Source: Paracoccus marcusii (GTDB taxonomy: Bacteria; Pseudomonadota; Alphaproteobacteria; Rhodobacterales; Rhodobacteraceae). From it: a DNA stretch of 33,877 nt. The position numbers and the translations under genes were made by a program. This document shows positions 7,707-15,872 of the stretch, piece by piece (position 1 is the stretch's first letter; every line of letters starts with the position of its first letter). The notes below the pieces were generated by a model. It saw only the letters and a list, made by a program, of their open reading frames with translations, was not told the DNA's origin and did no database searches. The DNA lies in the NCBI RefSeq assembly GCF_006151785.1, contig NZ_VDDD01000023.1, positions 1-33,877 on the forward strand, written 5' to 3'.

Positions 7707-9210
7707 CCTGTCGCGCCTTGGCGTGGTGGCGGGATTTCTGGCCGTGGCCGCCCTGTGCCTTCCGCTGGCCGACCTGACGGTGGCGGGCCACGATCCCTGG
7801 GCCGCGCTGGCCCGGATGGGCCGCGGCTTCCTGGCGCCCGATTTCGGCGCCATCGAACAAATCGCCCGCGCCGTCGCGCTGACCGTGGCCTTTGCGGTCG
7901 CTGGCGTGACCCTGGGGGGCATGGCGGGGCTGATCCTGGCGCCCTTCTATCGGCTGCGCGCGGTGCGGGGCCTGGCCATCGCCCTGCGCTCGGTCCACGA
8001 GCTGTTCTGGGCGCTGCTCTTGCTGCAGGTCTTCGGGATCAGCGTCTGGTCGGGGGTTCTGGCCATCGCGCTGCCCTATGCCGGGATCTTCGCCAAGGTC
8101 CTGTCCGAGATCCTCGACGAATCCGACCGCCGCCCCGACCGCTGGCTAGGCCCGTCGGTCGATCCGCTGACGCGGTTCCTCTGGGCGCGCGCGCCGCTGG
8201 CGTGGCCGCAAATGGCGACCTATGCGCTCTACCGGCTGGAATGCGGGCTGCGGTCGTCGGCGGTGCTGGGCTTCATCGGGCTGCCGACGCTCGGCTTTCA
8301 ATTGGACACGTTCTTCCGGCAGGGGGAATACGGCGCGGCGGGGGCGGTCATGGCGATCTACATCACGCTGATCGCGACGGTCCGGCTGTGGATGAGGCCC
8401 CGGCTGCTGCTGGGCTGGCTGATCTTCGCCGCGGTGATGCTGGCCACCGTGCGCACGCCGCCGATGGGGCAGGGCGAGCTGTGGCGGTTCCTCAGCCAGG
8501 ACATCATCCCCGCCCCCCTGCGCCAGGGCGACCCCGCCGCCCTGCTGCCTTGGCTGTGGGATCTGACGACAACCGCGATCCTGCCCGGCCTGGCCGCAAC
8601 GCTGATCGTCGCACAGCTGGCGCTGGTGCTGGCAGGGGCCGTGGCCTTTGTCGCGCAGGCCGCGATCGTGCCCCGCGTGACGGGGCGCATCGGCGCCGGC
8701 GTGAGGCATCTGGTGCTGGTGATCCTGCGGTCCTTTCCCGAATACATGCTGGCCTATCTGTTCCTGCAGGTCTGGGGGCCGTCCATGCTGCCCGCGATCC
8801 TGGCGCTTGGGCTGCATAACGGGGCGATCATCGGGCATCTTCTAGGCCGTCAGGCGACCGGACTGACCCTGCGCGCGGACGCGCCCCGCGGCCTGACCCT
8901 GTGGGGCTGGGAGATCGTGCCGCGCCTGTTCGGAGCCTTCGTGGCGCTGTGCCTCTACCGGTGGGAGATCATCATCCGGGAATCGGCGATCATGGGCATC
9001 CTGGGCATCGCCACCCTGGGGTTCTACCTGGACGACGCCATCGGGGAACTGCGCATCGACCGCGCAGTCGTCATCCTGGCCGCGACCGGGCTGGTCACGG
9101 TCGGCATCGACGCGCTGTCGCGCGCCATCCGCGCCCGCCTTGGCGCGGGCGATCTGCATGTCGGGGACGCGCGGCCGGGGGCGGTGCCCGGCCAGGCGAC
9201 CAACTGCTAG
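7699..9210 (+). CDS. ABC transporter permease, fused double PhnE-like domain
   Basis: This 503-aa inner-membrane protein carries two PhnE-type permease domains in one chain. The first domain runs to about residue 250 and contains LPTLGFQLDTFF. The second covers about 275-490 and contains IATLGFYLDDAIGEL, a visible internal repeat of the same segment. Single-domain PhnE proteins are about 260 aa and dimerise, so the fusion likely supplies the complete membrane channel. The ATG at 7699 overlaps the ATPase stop. The gene converges on luxI, and both end on the same CTAG (9207-9210). Cargo is inferred from the binding protein and the selenium genes nearby. Confidence 0.87.
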   Translation: MASLSRLGVVAGFLAVAALCLPLADLTVAGHDPWAALARMGRGFLAPDFGAIEQIARAVALTVAFAVAGVTLGGMAGLILAPFYRLRAVRGLAIALRSVHELFWALLLLQVFGISVWSGVLAIALPYAGIFAKVLSEILDESDRRPDRWLGPSVDPLTRFLWARAPLAWPQMATYALYRLECGLRSSAVLGFIGLPTLGFQLDTFFRQGEYGAAGAVMAIYITLIATVRLWMRPRLLLGWLIFAAVMLATVRTPPMGQGELWRFLSQDIIPAPLRQGDPAALLPWLWDLTTTAILPGLAATLIVAQLALVLAGAVAFVAQAAIVPRVTGRIGAGVRHLVLVILRSFPEYMLAYLFLQVWGPSMLPAILALGLHNGAIIGHLLGRQATGLTLRADAPRGLTLWGWEIVPRLFGAFVALCLYRWEIIIRESAIMGILGIATLGFYLDDAIGELRIDRAVVILAATGLVTVGIDALSRAIRARLGAGDLHVGDARPGAVPGQATNC

Positions 9211-9815
9211 GCGGCCATCTGCGGCTGGCGCACCGCGCAGGCAAAGGCCAGGAACTTGCCATCGTCGTTGGACACCAGATCGCCCATTGGACGGGGCGTC
9301 CAGCCAAGCCGCGACGCCATGCGCAGGAACGCGGGCGGCCCCAGGAACAGGCAGTCGGTGGCACCGACGTCGTGCAGGTATTCGTTCGACGCCTCCAGGA
9401 TCGCCTCGGCCAGGCCCGGTACGGGCAGGGCGGCAAAGCGCGTCAGTTCCCACGCCTGCGGGTCGACGGGGGGTTCGTCATGGCACAGGTTGGTGGGCAT
9501 GCCCGGCAGCAAGCCGCGATGCGCGTCGCGGATCATGTAGGAATAGACCACCTTGCCGCCGCCGAACGAACAGTCGGTCCGTTTCAGCCGCGCCCCGCCG
9601 ATCGCACGCCCGTCGCGATGGGCGATCACGTAGACGGTATCGAAGGTGTCGTACTGCTCGAACTCGATGCCTTCGGCGTGGTGCAGGGGCCATGCCATGC
9701 GATCCACGAAGATCTGCTTGCGCAGCTGGAAGAAGCTGGCCACCAGGTCGAACTGGGCCATGTCGCGCGGCAGGCGGATCGTGGCGATCTGCACGTCTGT
9801 CATCGTCTGTGTCAT
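9207..9815 (-). CDS. luxI: Acyl-homoserine-lactone synthase (LuxI family)
   Basis: LuxI enzymes make N-acyl-homoserine lactone signals from S-adenosylmethionine and an acyl carrier (or acyl-CoA). From the ATG at 9815 the product is 202 aa. The conserved N-terminal set is present: R32, F36, W42, E51, D56, D59 and R76 (in GGARL), and the ELTRFA block supplies the later Glu/Arg pair. The usual E-x-D-x-x-D pattern reads E51-F-E53-Q-Y-D56, so the middle Asp is Glu. The start at 9815 has AGGGA nine bases upstream; an ATG at 9824, two bases after the preceding stop, is an alternative. It is the second gene of an operon with a 69-aa unknown protein and is divergent from luxR. The acyl chain cannot be read from sequence. 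Confidence 0.9.
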   Translation of the reverse strand: MTQTMTDVQIATIRLPRDMAQFDLVASFFQLRKQIFVDRMAWPLHHAEGIEFEQYDTFDTVYVIAHRDGRAIGGARLKRTDCSFGGGKVVYSYMIRDAHRGLLPGMPTNLCHDEPPVDPQAWELTRFAALPVPGLAEAILEASNEYLHDVGATDCLFLGPPAFLRMASRLGWTPRPMGDLVSNDDGKFLAFACAVRQPQMAA

Positions 9816-9826
9816 GTCACGCATCC

Positions 9827-10036
9827 CTATTGCCGATACCCGTCGGGCAGCTTGGCCAGTCCCAGGAACTGGCGACCGCCGGTCACCTTGTTGGGCAGCC
9901 ACAGGCCCCAGCTGGTGACCTCGACCGCCAGCACGCCTTCATCGGCATAGGCATCGAAATAGGTCAGCATCGTCTCGACCATGTCGCGGCTGAATTCCGC
10001 GGTTGCCAATCTCGGCTCTCTGATTCCCTTAACCAC
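9827..10036 (-). CDS. Small unknown protein (69 aa) co-transcribed with luxI
   Basis: This short frame starts with GTG at 10036 preceded by a near-perfect ribosome site (GGAGG, 7 bases upstream) and ends 2 bases before the first possible luxI ATG, so it is very probably translated and coupled to luxI. I do not recognise the family. The product is soluble, without signal peptide or membrane segment. It has an amphipathic-looking stretch (SRDMVETMLTYFDAYADEG) and an aromatic, lysine-containing tail (SWGLWLPNKV, then LPDGYRQ). Position between luxR and luxI suggests a role in signal synthesis, immunity to self-activation or modulation of LuxR, but this is guesswork from context only. Confidence 0.7.
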   Translation of the reverse strand: MVKGIREPRLATAEFSRDMVETMLTYFDAYADEGVLAVEVTSWGLWLPNKVTGGRQFLGLAKLPDGYRQ

Positions 10037-10086
10037 CTTTGTCCTCCATAGCTGACAGGTGTTAACGGCTTGCTACCCATGGCCGG

Positions 10087-10139
10087 GCTTGTCGCGCGAA
10101 AAGCGGACAAGCTGCCTTTTCAGTATGTCCGAAAAGGCA
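10087..10139. promoter_or_regulatory. Two abutting perfect dyads between luxR and the luxI operon
   Basis: GCTTGTC-N12-GACAAGC occupies 10087-10112. It is followed without a gap by TGCCTTTTC-N9-GAAAAGGCA at 10113-10139. The first is a 26-bp dyad with 7-bp arms and the second a 27-bp dyad with 9-bp arms. Both lie in the 135-base region that must hold the promoters of luxR and of the small gene-luxI operon. Lux boxes are imperfect dyads of about 20 bp, so one or both may be LuxR sites, but neither closely matches the classical lux box. Confidence 0.55.
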
Positions 10140-10141
10140 TA

Positions 10142-10163
10142 TCCTGCAGGTCGTGAAGCAGGA
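10142..10163 (+). other. Hairpin overlapping the luxR ribosome-binding site
   Basis: TCCTGC (10142-10147) pairs with GCAGGA (10158-10163) over a 10-base loop. The right arm covers the start of the GGAGAGG ribosome site at 10161-10167. If formed in the mRNA, it would partly hide the site before the ATG at 10172. The stem is short, so this is tentative. Confidence 0.3.
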
Positions 10164-10171
10164 GAGGCGTG

Positions 10172-10789
10172 ATGCTGAACGATCTGATCCCCAATTTCGA
10201 CGCTGAGATCGCCGAAATGCACGCTCTTGCGCCCTCGGGTTGGATCATGGGGTTCAACCTGACCTACAAGGGCCCCGAACACCTGCACAACGCCTATCCT
10301 GATGCCTGGCGGTCCATCTACGAGGACCGGAACTACTTCTTCGGCGATCCCATCGCGATGTGGACGATGACCCATGACGGCGCCGCCCGCTGGTCCGAGG
10401 TGCGCATCCCCGACCTGCGCGGGGTCATGCAGGCGGCACGGCGGTTCCGCCTGAACTATGGCGTGGCGATATCGCGCAAGGTGGCAGGCAAGCGGTCGTT
10501 CCTGACGCTGTCCCACCCCGACCGCGAATTTTCCGATGACGAGATCGCGCGCTGCCGCGCCAAGTTCAACCTGTGGACCGACCTGGTCCTGAACCGGGCC
10601 GCCCTGACGCCCGCCGAACTGGACGTGCTGCGCTGCTTCCGCGACGGTCTTGGCCAGATCGAGACCGCGACCCAGCTGTCCATCGCCGAATCCACCGTCA
10701 AGCAGCGGGCGATCAAGGCCTGCGGCAAGCTGGGTGCGAAAAGCCGCACCCAGGCCGTGGCCATCGCGGTCGCCCGCAACTATCTGTGA
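10172..10789 (+). CDS. luxR: LuxR-family quorum-sensing transcriptional regulator
   Basis: This is a 205-aa regulator with an N-terminal autoinducer-binding domain (about 15-135) and a C-terminal LuxR HTH domain (about 143-205). Pocket residues of the family are in place: W46, Y50, D59-P60, W74 and G97. The DNA-binding part reads LTPAELDVLRCF, then STVKQRAIKACGKLGAKSR, with the recognition helix near 173-186. The ATG at 10172 has GGAGAGG upstream; the GTG at 10169 is too close to that site. It is divergent from the luxI operon and is its likely cognate receptor. The stop lies 3 bases from the converging xylulokinase stop. Confidence 0.9.
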   Translation: MLNDLIPNFDAEIAEMHALAPSGWIMGFNLTYKGPEHLHNAYPDAWRSIYEDRNYFFGDPIAMWTMTHDGAARWSEVRIPDLRGVMQAARRFRLNYGVAISRKVAGKRSFLTLSHPDREFSDDEIARCRAKFNLWTDLVLNRAALTPAELDVLRCFRDGLGQIETATQLSIAESTVKQRAIKACGKLGAKSRTQAVAIAVARNYL

Positions 10790-10792
10790 CCG

Positions 10793-12241
10793 CTACTGGA
10801 TCGCGCGGATCGCCGGATAGGCGGCGCGATAGGCCCGATGCGCAGCGGCGAATGCGTCGCGCAGACCGGCATCCGGCGCGATCTCGGCGGTGACGCGGGG
10901 CGGGGTCATCACCTGCTCGACCGTTCCGGCCCCGGCGGCCACCATGCCAAGCCGTGCGGCGCCCAGGGCCGCGCCATAGTCGCCGTCCTCGGGCAGGGTC
11001 AGGGTCACGTCCAGCGCGGTCGCGATCACCTCCAGCCAATAGCGTGACCGCGCCCCGCCGCCGATGGCCATCAGCCGCGTCGGACGCGCGCCTGTCGATT
11101 GCAGCGCGACAAGGCTGTCGGCCAGCCCGAAGGCCACCCCCTCCAGCACGGCGCGGGTCAGGTCGTTGCAGCCGGTCGCGGCCGCCAGCCCGGTCAGGCT
11201 GCCCCGGATCGCGGGGTCGTTATGCGGCGTGCGTTCCCCGGACAGATAGGGCAGGAAGCGCACCGGGCCCGGCGCGCGCAGCGGTCCAAGGTCGGCGGTC
11301 AGCTGGGCGGGCGTGGCCCCCGTGACACGGCCCAGCCAGTTCAGGCTGTCGGTCGCGGCCAGCATCACGCCCATCTGGTACCAGCGCCCTGGCACCGCGT
11401 GGCAGAAGCTGTGCAGCGCCGTGTCGGGCGCGGGGGCATAGCCGTCGCGCGCCGCCAGCAGCACCCCCGATGTGCCAAGCGACACGAAGCCCGCGCCTTC
11501 GGCCATGGCGCCGATCCCGCAGGCGGCGGCGGCATTGTCCCCCGCACCCCCGGCGACCGTCACTGGCCCGGACAGGCCCCATTCGGCGGCCAGATCGGCA
11601 CGCAGCCGACCGGCGGGGGCGGACCCCTCGATCAGGCGAGGCATCTGCGCGCGGGTCATTCCGGTCGCGGCCAGCAGGTCGTCCGACCAGTCGCGCGCCC
11701 CGGTGTCCAGCCACGACGTCCCCGATGCGTCGGACAGATCGCCCACCGCCTCTCCGGTCAGCCACAGGTTCAGATAGGCCGCCGGCAGCAGCACCCGCGC
11801 GGCTTGGGCGAACAGGTCCGGCTCATGCGCGGCCATCCAGGCCAGCTTGGGCGCGGTGAAGCCGGGGAAGACGATGTTGCCGGTCAGCGTGCGAAACCGC
11901 GGATCGGCGTCCAGCGCGTCGGCCTCGACATGGCTGCGCGTATCGTTCCACAGGATCGCGGGGCGCAGCACGCGGTCCTGCGCATCCAGCACGCAGGCGC
12001 CGTGCATGTGCCCCGCGACGCCGATGCCGCGAAGGGACGCGAATTGGGGATGCGCCGCGCGCAGATCGACCACTGCACCCTGCAGCGCCGTGATCCAGTC
12101 GGCAGGGTCCTGTTCGGACCAGCCGGGATGGGGATGGGCCACCTCGTAATGGCGCTCGGTCGAGCCGATCGGCTGTCCCGCATCATCCACCAGCAGCGCG
12201 CGCAGTCCCGACGTGCCCAGATCGATCCCCAGAAAGCTCAT
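10793..12241 (-). CDS. xylB: Xylulokinase
   Basis: This FGGY-family kinase phosphorylates D-xylulose to xylulose 5-phosphate in the cytoplasm. The 482-aa length is nearly that of E. coli XylB (484 aa). The phosphate-binding start IDLGTSGLRALLVD, the substrate-contact segment AGHMHGACVLD, the catalytic-Asp block GGAGDNAAAACG, and the adenosine segment IGGGARSRYW are all visible in order. The ATG at 12241 follows GGAGG and begins directly at the FGGY fold; upstream in-frame sequence does not look like kinase. No xylose isomerase or polyol dehydrogenase is adjacent, so the source of xylulose is not visible here. The gene is monocistronic in the window and divergent from the next one. Confidence 0.93.
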   Translation of the reverse strand: MSFLGIDLGTSGLRALLVDDAGQPIGSTERHYEVAHPHPGWSEQDPADWITALQGAVVDLRAAHPQFASLRGIGVAGHMHGACVLDAQDRVLRPAILWNDTRSHVEADALDADPRFRTLTGNIVFPGFTAPKLAWMAAHEPDLFAQAARVLLPAAYLNLWLTGEAVGDLSDASGTSWLDTGARDWSDDLLAATGMTRAQMPRLIEGSAPAGRLRADLAAEWGLSGPVTVAGGAGDNAAAACGIGAMAEGAGFVSLGTSGVLLAARDGYAPAPDTALHSFCHAVPGRWYQMGVMLAATDSLNWLGRVTGATPAQLTADLGPLRAPGPVRFLPYLSGERTPHNDPAIRGSLTGLAAATGCNDLTRAVLEGVAFGLADSLVALQSTGARPTRLMAIGGGARSRYWLEVIATALDVTLTLPEDGDYGAALGAARLGMVAAGAGTVEQVMTPPRVTAEIAPDAGLRDAFAAAHRAYRAAYPAIRAIQ

Positions 12242-12359
12242 CCCGCATCCTCCGTGTTGTCCCGCCAGACCTTCAACACGAAAACCGAAATGTCCAGCCG
12301 CCGCCTTGCACCCGGGCCCGCTTCGGACAAGGGTCGGGGGGAAACGAACGGAGCGTGCC

Positions 12360-13283
12360 ATGACCCCCCGCATCATCGACCGCGACAGCGCCCGCGGGCT
12401 GGACTGGCCCGGCGCCATCGACGCGCTGCGCCAAGGGCATCTGGCAGCCGCCGCCGAGGTCAGCGACCTGTTCCTGGGGCCCGGGTCGGGCAGCCTGCTG
12501 ACGCGGGCGGCCTGGCTGCCTGGCCGGGGCTTCGGCGTCAAGGCGGTGACGGTCTTTGGCGACAACCCGGTCCGCGGCCTGCCGTCGGTGCAGGGGGCGA
12601 TGCTGGTCTTTGACCCCGAAACCGGCGTGCTGACCGCCGTTATCGATGCACCGCTGGTCACCGAATACAAGACCTGCGCCGATTCCGTGCTGGGCGCGCA
12701 GATCCTGGCCCGGCCGGACAGCCGCCGGTTGCTGATCGTCGGGGCGGGGGTGCTGGCCGGGGGGCTGGTCGCGGCCTATCGCGCGGGCATGCCGCATCTG
12801 GATCAGGTGCAGGTCTGGGCGCGCCGTCCCGAACAGGCGCGGGCGCTGGCCGAACGCCTGGCGGCAGAGGGTCACGCGGTCACGCCGGTCACCGACCTGG
12901 CCGCGGCGGTGGCCCAGGCCGACATCGTGTCCACCGCGACGATGGCGCGCGAACCGGTGCTGCGCGGGGAATGGGTGCGCCCCGGCACGCATGTCGACCT
13001 GATCGGCGCCTTTCGCGCCGAGATGCGCGAGGCCGACGACGCGCTGATGACTCGCGCCCGCATCTTTGTCGACAGCCGTGCCACCACCATCGCCCATATC
13101 GGCGAACTGGCGATCCCGATCGCCGCGGGCGTTCTGACGCCCGACGACGTCCTGGGCGATCTGTACGACCTGGTGCCCGGCCGGTGCGGGCGCACGGGCG
13201 CGGACCAGATCACGGTCTTCAAGAACGGCGGCGGCGCGCATCTGGACACGATGATCGCCGCCTGGATCGCCGCCGCGGCCTAG
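12360..13283 (+). CDS. Ornithine cyclodeaminase / mu-crystallin family protein
   Basis: This is an NAD(P)-dependent cytoplasmic enzyme of the ornithine cyclodeaminase family (ornithine cyclodeaminase, alanine dehydrogenase, or pyrroline/piperideine-2-carboxylate reductase). The 307-aa protein has the conserved VKAVTVF lysine (K61), the dinucleotide-binding LLIVGAGVLA (124-133), and ADQITVFKNGGGAHLD near the C terminus. The segment usually reading RTAA is KTCA here (K104), so the arginine that binds the substrate carboxylate is replaced by lysine. The ATG at 12360 follows GGAG. The gene stands alone, divergent from xylB and converging on fahA with a shared CTAG. Which reaction it catalyses cannot be told from sequence alone. 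Confidence 0.82.
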   Translation: MTPRIIDRDSARGLDWPGAIDALRQGHLAAAAEVSDLFLGPGSGSLLTRAAWLPGRGFGVKAVTVFGDNPVRGLPSVQGAMLVFDPETGVLTAVIDAPLVTEYKTCADSVLGAQILARPDSRRLLIVGAGVLAGGLVAAYRAGMPHLDQVQVWARRPEQARALAERLAAEGHAVTPVTDLAAAVAQADIVSTATMAREPVLRGEWVRPGTHVDLIGAFRAEMREADDALMTRARIFVDSRATTIAHIGELAIPIAAGVLTPDDVLGDLYDLVPGRCGRTGADQITVFKNGGGAHLDTMIAAWIAAAA

Positions 13284-14497
13284 GGCAGGGCGGGCATCAC
13301 GCGCCCGGTGCAGGGCCCGAACCCCACGCGATAGCCCGCCCCCTGCGCGTGGGCGAACAGACCCACCTCGTCCCCGTCCTGCAGGAAGGTCCGAGGCTGG
13401 CCGTTCACGGTCACGGGCTGCTGCCCGTTCAACGTCATCTCCAGCAGGGCGCCGGTCTGATCGGGGGTGGGACCAGAGATCGTGCCAGATCCCAGCAGGT
13501 CGCCCACGTTCATCGGGCAGCCCGAACTGGCGTGATGGGCCAGCGCCTGCGCCTGCGACCAGTGCATCACGACATAATTCACGCGTGCCATGACCTGCCC
13601 GTTCAGCGTCCATCCCATCGCCAGGTCATGAAAGCCCGGGCGGCTGTCGCGCAGATAGGGCATGGGGTCCACCGTCCGGGCGGCACCGGCGCGGCGGAAC
13701 GGCTGCAGCGCGGCGCGGGTCACGATCCACGGGCTGATCGTGGTGGCGAAGGCCTTGCCCTGAAACGGCCCAAGGGGCTGATACTCCCACGACTGGATAT
13801 CGCGCGCCGACCAGTCGTTCAGCAGGACATGGCCAAAGATCATGTCCTCGGCCTGATCGACGGTGATGCGGGTGCCAAGGCCAGTGGCCGCCCCCACGAT
13901 GGCGCCCAGTTCCAGTTCCAGGTCCAGTCGGCGGCTGGCGGTCCATTCCGGACCGGCGGGGCCGGCGACCTGGCCCATCGGGCGATGCACCGGCGTTCCC
14001 GACACCATAACCGACGAGGCCCGGCCGTTATAGCCGATGGGCATATGGTCCCATTGCGGCGGCAGGGCGTTGTCCGGCCCCCGGAACAGGCATCCCACGT
14101 TGAACGCGTGGTGGCGCGAGGCATAGAAATCGGTGAACCCCTCGACCCGGATCGGCAGGTGCAACCGCGCGCCCGCCATCGCCACCAGCGGCAGGTCACG
14201 GGGTCCGTCGGGGGACAGCAACGCCGTCAGCCGTGCCCGAGCCGCCGCCCACGCGTCCGGACCGCGGGCGATGAAGTCGTTCATCCGTGGCGCGGCAAAG
14301 GTGCCGCCCGCATCCAGCAGTCCCTGCGCCTCGCACGCGGCCAGATCCAGGATGCGGTCGCCGATGGCCACCCCGCAGCGCGGGCCGCGGTCGTCCGAAA
14401 ACACGCCATAGGGCAGGTTGTTCAGCGGGAAATCGCAATCAGGCCGATTAGCGGACAACACCTGCGACGGCATCAGGCCGGGTTCGGCACCGGTCAT
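13280..14497 (-). CDS. fahA: Fumarylacetoacetase
   Basis: It hydrolyses fumarylacetoacetate to fumarate and acetoacetate, the last step of tyrosine/homogentisate breakdown. The 405-aa protein has the N-terminal [10 protein letters not shown] block and the metal/active-site blocks [27 protein letters not shown], and [20 protein letters not shown] with TTISPWIVT, in the order seen in mouse FAH. Its start overlaps the hmgA stop as ATGA (14494-14497), so the two are coupled. No maleylacetoacetate isomerase lies next to it; that step must be encoded elsewhere or be glutathione-independent. The stop shares CTAG with the converging upstream gene. Confidence 0.95.
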   Translation of the reverse strand: MTGAEPGLMPSQVLSANRPDCDFPLNNLPYGVFSDDRGPRCGVAIGDRILDLAACEAQGLLDAGGTFAAPRMNDFIARGPDAWAAARARLTALLSPDGPRDLPLVAMAGARLHLPIRVEGFTDFYASRHHAFNVGCLFRGPDNALPPQWDHMPIGYNGRASSVMVSGTPVHRPMGQVAGPAGPEWTASRRLDLELELGAIVGAATGLGTRITVDQAEDMIFGHVLLNDWSARDIQSWEYQPLGPFQGKAFATTISPWIVTRAALQPFRRAGAARTVDPMPYLRDSRPGFHDLAMGWTLNGQVMARVNYVVMHWSQAQALAHHASSGCPMNVGDLLGSGTISGPTPDQTGALLEMTLNGQQPVTVNGQPRTFLQDGDEVGLFAHAQGAGYRVGFGPCTGRVMPALP

Positions 14498-15855
14498 TTG
14501 ACCCCCGGCGTGCCGTCGAACTTCTTCTCCAGCCGGTTCCAGACATCGATGTATTCCGGCTGCATCGGCGCTTCGTGGGCGGCGTATTCGGTCAGATGCT
14601 GGGGAAAGCGCGTCTCGAACATGAAGGACATCGTCTCGGCCAGCTTGTGCGGCACCAGGTCGCCGGTCGTCGCCTTGTCAAAGGCCTCGCGGTCGGGGCC
14701 GTGGGGCAGCATGCAGTTGTGCAGGCTGATCCCGCCAGGGGCGAACCCCTGAGGCTTGGCGTCATAGATGCCGTGGATGTTGCCCATCAGCTCAGACATG
14801 ATGTTCTTGTGGTACCAGGGCGGGCGGAACGAATGTTCGGCCACCATCCAGCGGTCGCGGAACAAGACGAAGTCGATGTTCGCCGTCCCGTCCTGTCCGG
14901 ACGGCGCGGTCAGCACGGTGAAGATCGACGGGTCGGGGTGGTCAAACAGGATCGCACCGACCGGCGAATAGGTCCGCAGATCATATTTGTAGGCGCAATA
15001 GTTGCCGTGCCACGCGACCACGTCCAGCGGGCTGTGGTCGATCCATGTCTCATGGAACTGGCCGCACCACTTGATGACCACGCGGGACCGGGCGTCCCGA
15101 TCCTCGAAGGCCGCGACGGGGGTCTTGAAGTCGCGCGGATTGGCCAGACAGTTCGCGCCGATGGGGCCGCGGTCGGGCAGGTCGAACTTCTGACCATAAT
15201 TCTCGCAGACGAAGCCACGGGCGGGGCCTTCCAGCACTTCGACCCGATAGACCAGGCCGCGGGGAAGGATCGCGATCTCCTGCGGCTGGACGTCGATGGT
15301 GCCCAGTTCGGTACAGAACCGCAGGCGGCCCTGCTGCGGCACCACCAGCAGTTCGCTGTCGGCAGAGAAGAAGTATTCGTCCCGCATCGACGCGGTGACC
15401 AGATAGACATGGGTCGCCATGCCGACCTGGATGTTCACGTCGCCCGCGGTCGTCATGGTGCGCATGCCGGTCAGCCAGGTCAGGTCGCCCTGGGGGACCG
15501 GGATCGGGTCCCACCGGTACTGGCCCAGGCTGGTCACCCCCGGCAGGACATGCGGCGCGGTCTTCCAATAGGGGAGATCGATCGCCGCGAACCGCCCCGT
15601 GTGATGCACGGACGGGCGGATGCGATAGCACCAGGTCCGCTCGTTCTGGCCGCGCGGCGCGGTGAAGGCGGTTCCCGACAGCTGTTCCGCATAAAGGCCA
15701 TAATTGCAGCGCTGCGGACTGTTCTGGCCTTGGGGCAAGGCATCGGGCAGGGCCTCGGTCTCGAAGTCGTTGCCAAAGCCGGGCAGGTATCCCGGATGGG
15801 CACCCGGACCCGCCGGGGCACGGGTCATTCCCGAGGTCTGAACGCTGTCGGTCAT
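14494..15855 (-). CDS. hmgA: Homogentisate 1,2-dioxygenase
   Basis: This is a non-heme Fe(II) ring-cleaving enzyme converting homogentisate to maleylacetoacetate. The 453-aa length is typical. Signature parts are [17 protein letters not shown] near the N terminus, [19 protein letters not shown] in the centre, and the C-terminal iron and substrate region [18 protein letters not shown] followed by [11 protein letters not shown] chose the ATG at 15855 over the in-frame ATG at 15873, because the predicted promoter would start transcription near 15880, almost on top of the outer ATG, while the inner one leaves a short leader. The difference is only six residues. It is first in an operon with fahA. 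Confidence 0.95.
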   Translation of the reverse strand: MTDSVQTSGMTRAPAGPGAHPGYLPGFGNDFETEALPDALPQGQNSPQRCNYGLYAEQLSGTAFTAPRGQNERTWCYRIRPSVHHTGRFAAIDLPYWKTAPHVLPGVTSLGQYRWDPIPVPQGDLTWLTGMRTMTTAGDVNIQVGMATHVYLVTASMRDEYFFSADSELLVVPQQGRLRFCTELGTIDVQPQEIAILPRGLVYRVEVLEGPARGFVCENYGQKFDLPDRGPIGANCLANPRDFKTPVAAFEDRDARSRVVIKWCGQFHETWIDHSPLDVVAWHGNYCAYKYDLRTYSPVGAILFDHPDPSIFTVLTAPSGQDGTANIDFVLFRDRWMVAEHSFRPPWYHKNIMSELMGNIHGIYDAKPQGFAPGGISLHNCMLPHGPDREAFDKATTGDLVPHKLAETMSFMFETRFPQHLTEYAAHEAPMQPEYIDVWNRLEKKFDGTPGVK

Positions 15856-15872
15856 CGCGGCACCCAATTTCA

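Noticed and set aside
10169..10174. GTG at 10169 as the luxR start
   Set aside because: It is only one base from the GGAGAGG ribosome site; the next codon, ATG at 10172, has workable spacing.
12242..12670. N-terminal extension of xylulokinase
   Set aside because: The in-frame sequence upstream is unrelated to FGGY kinases and would overlap the divergent gene; the ATG at 12241 follows GGAGG and begins at the fold.
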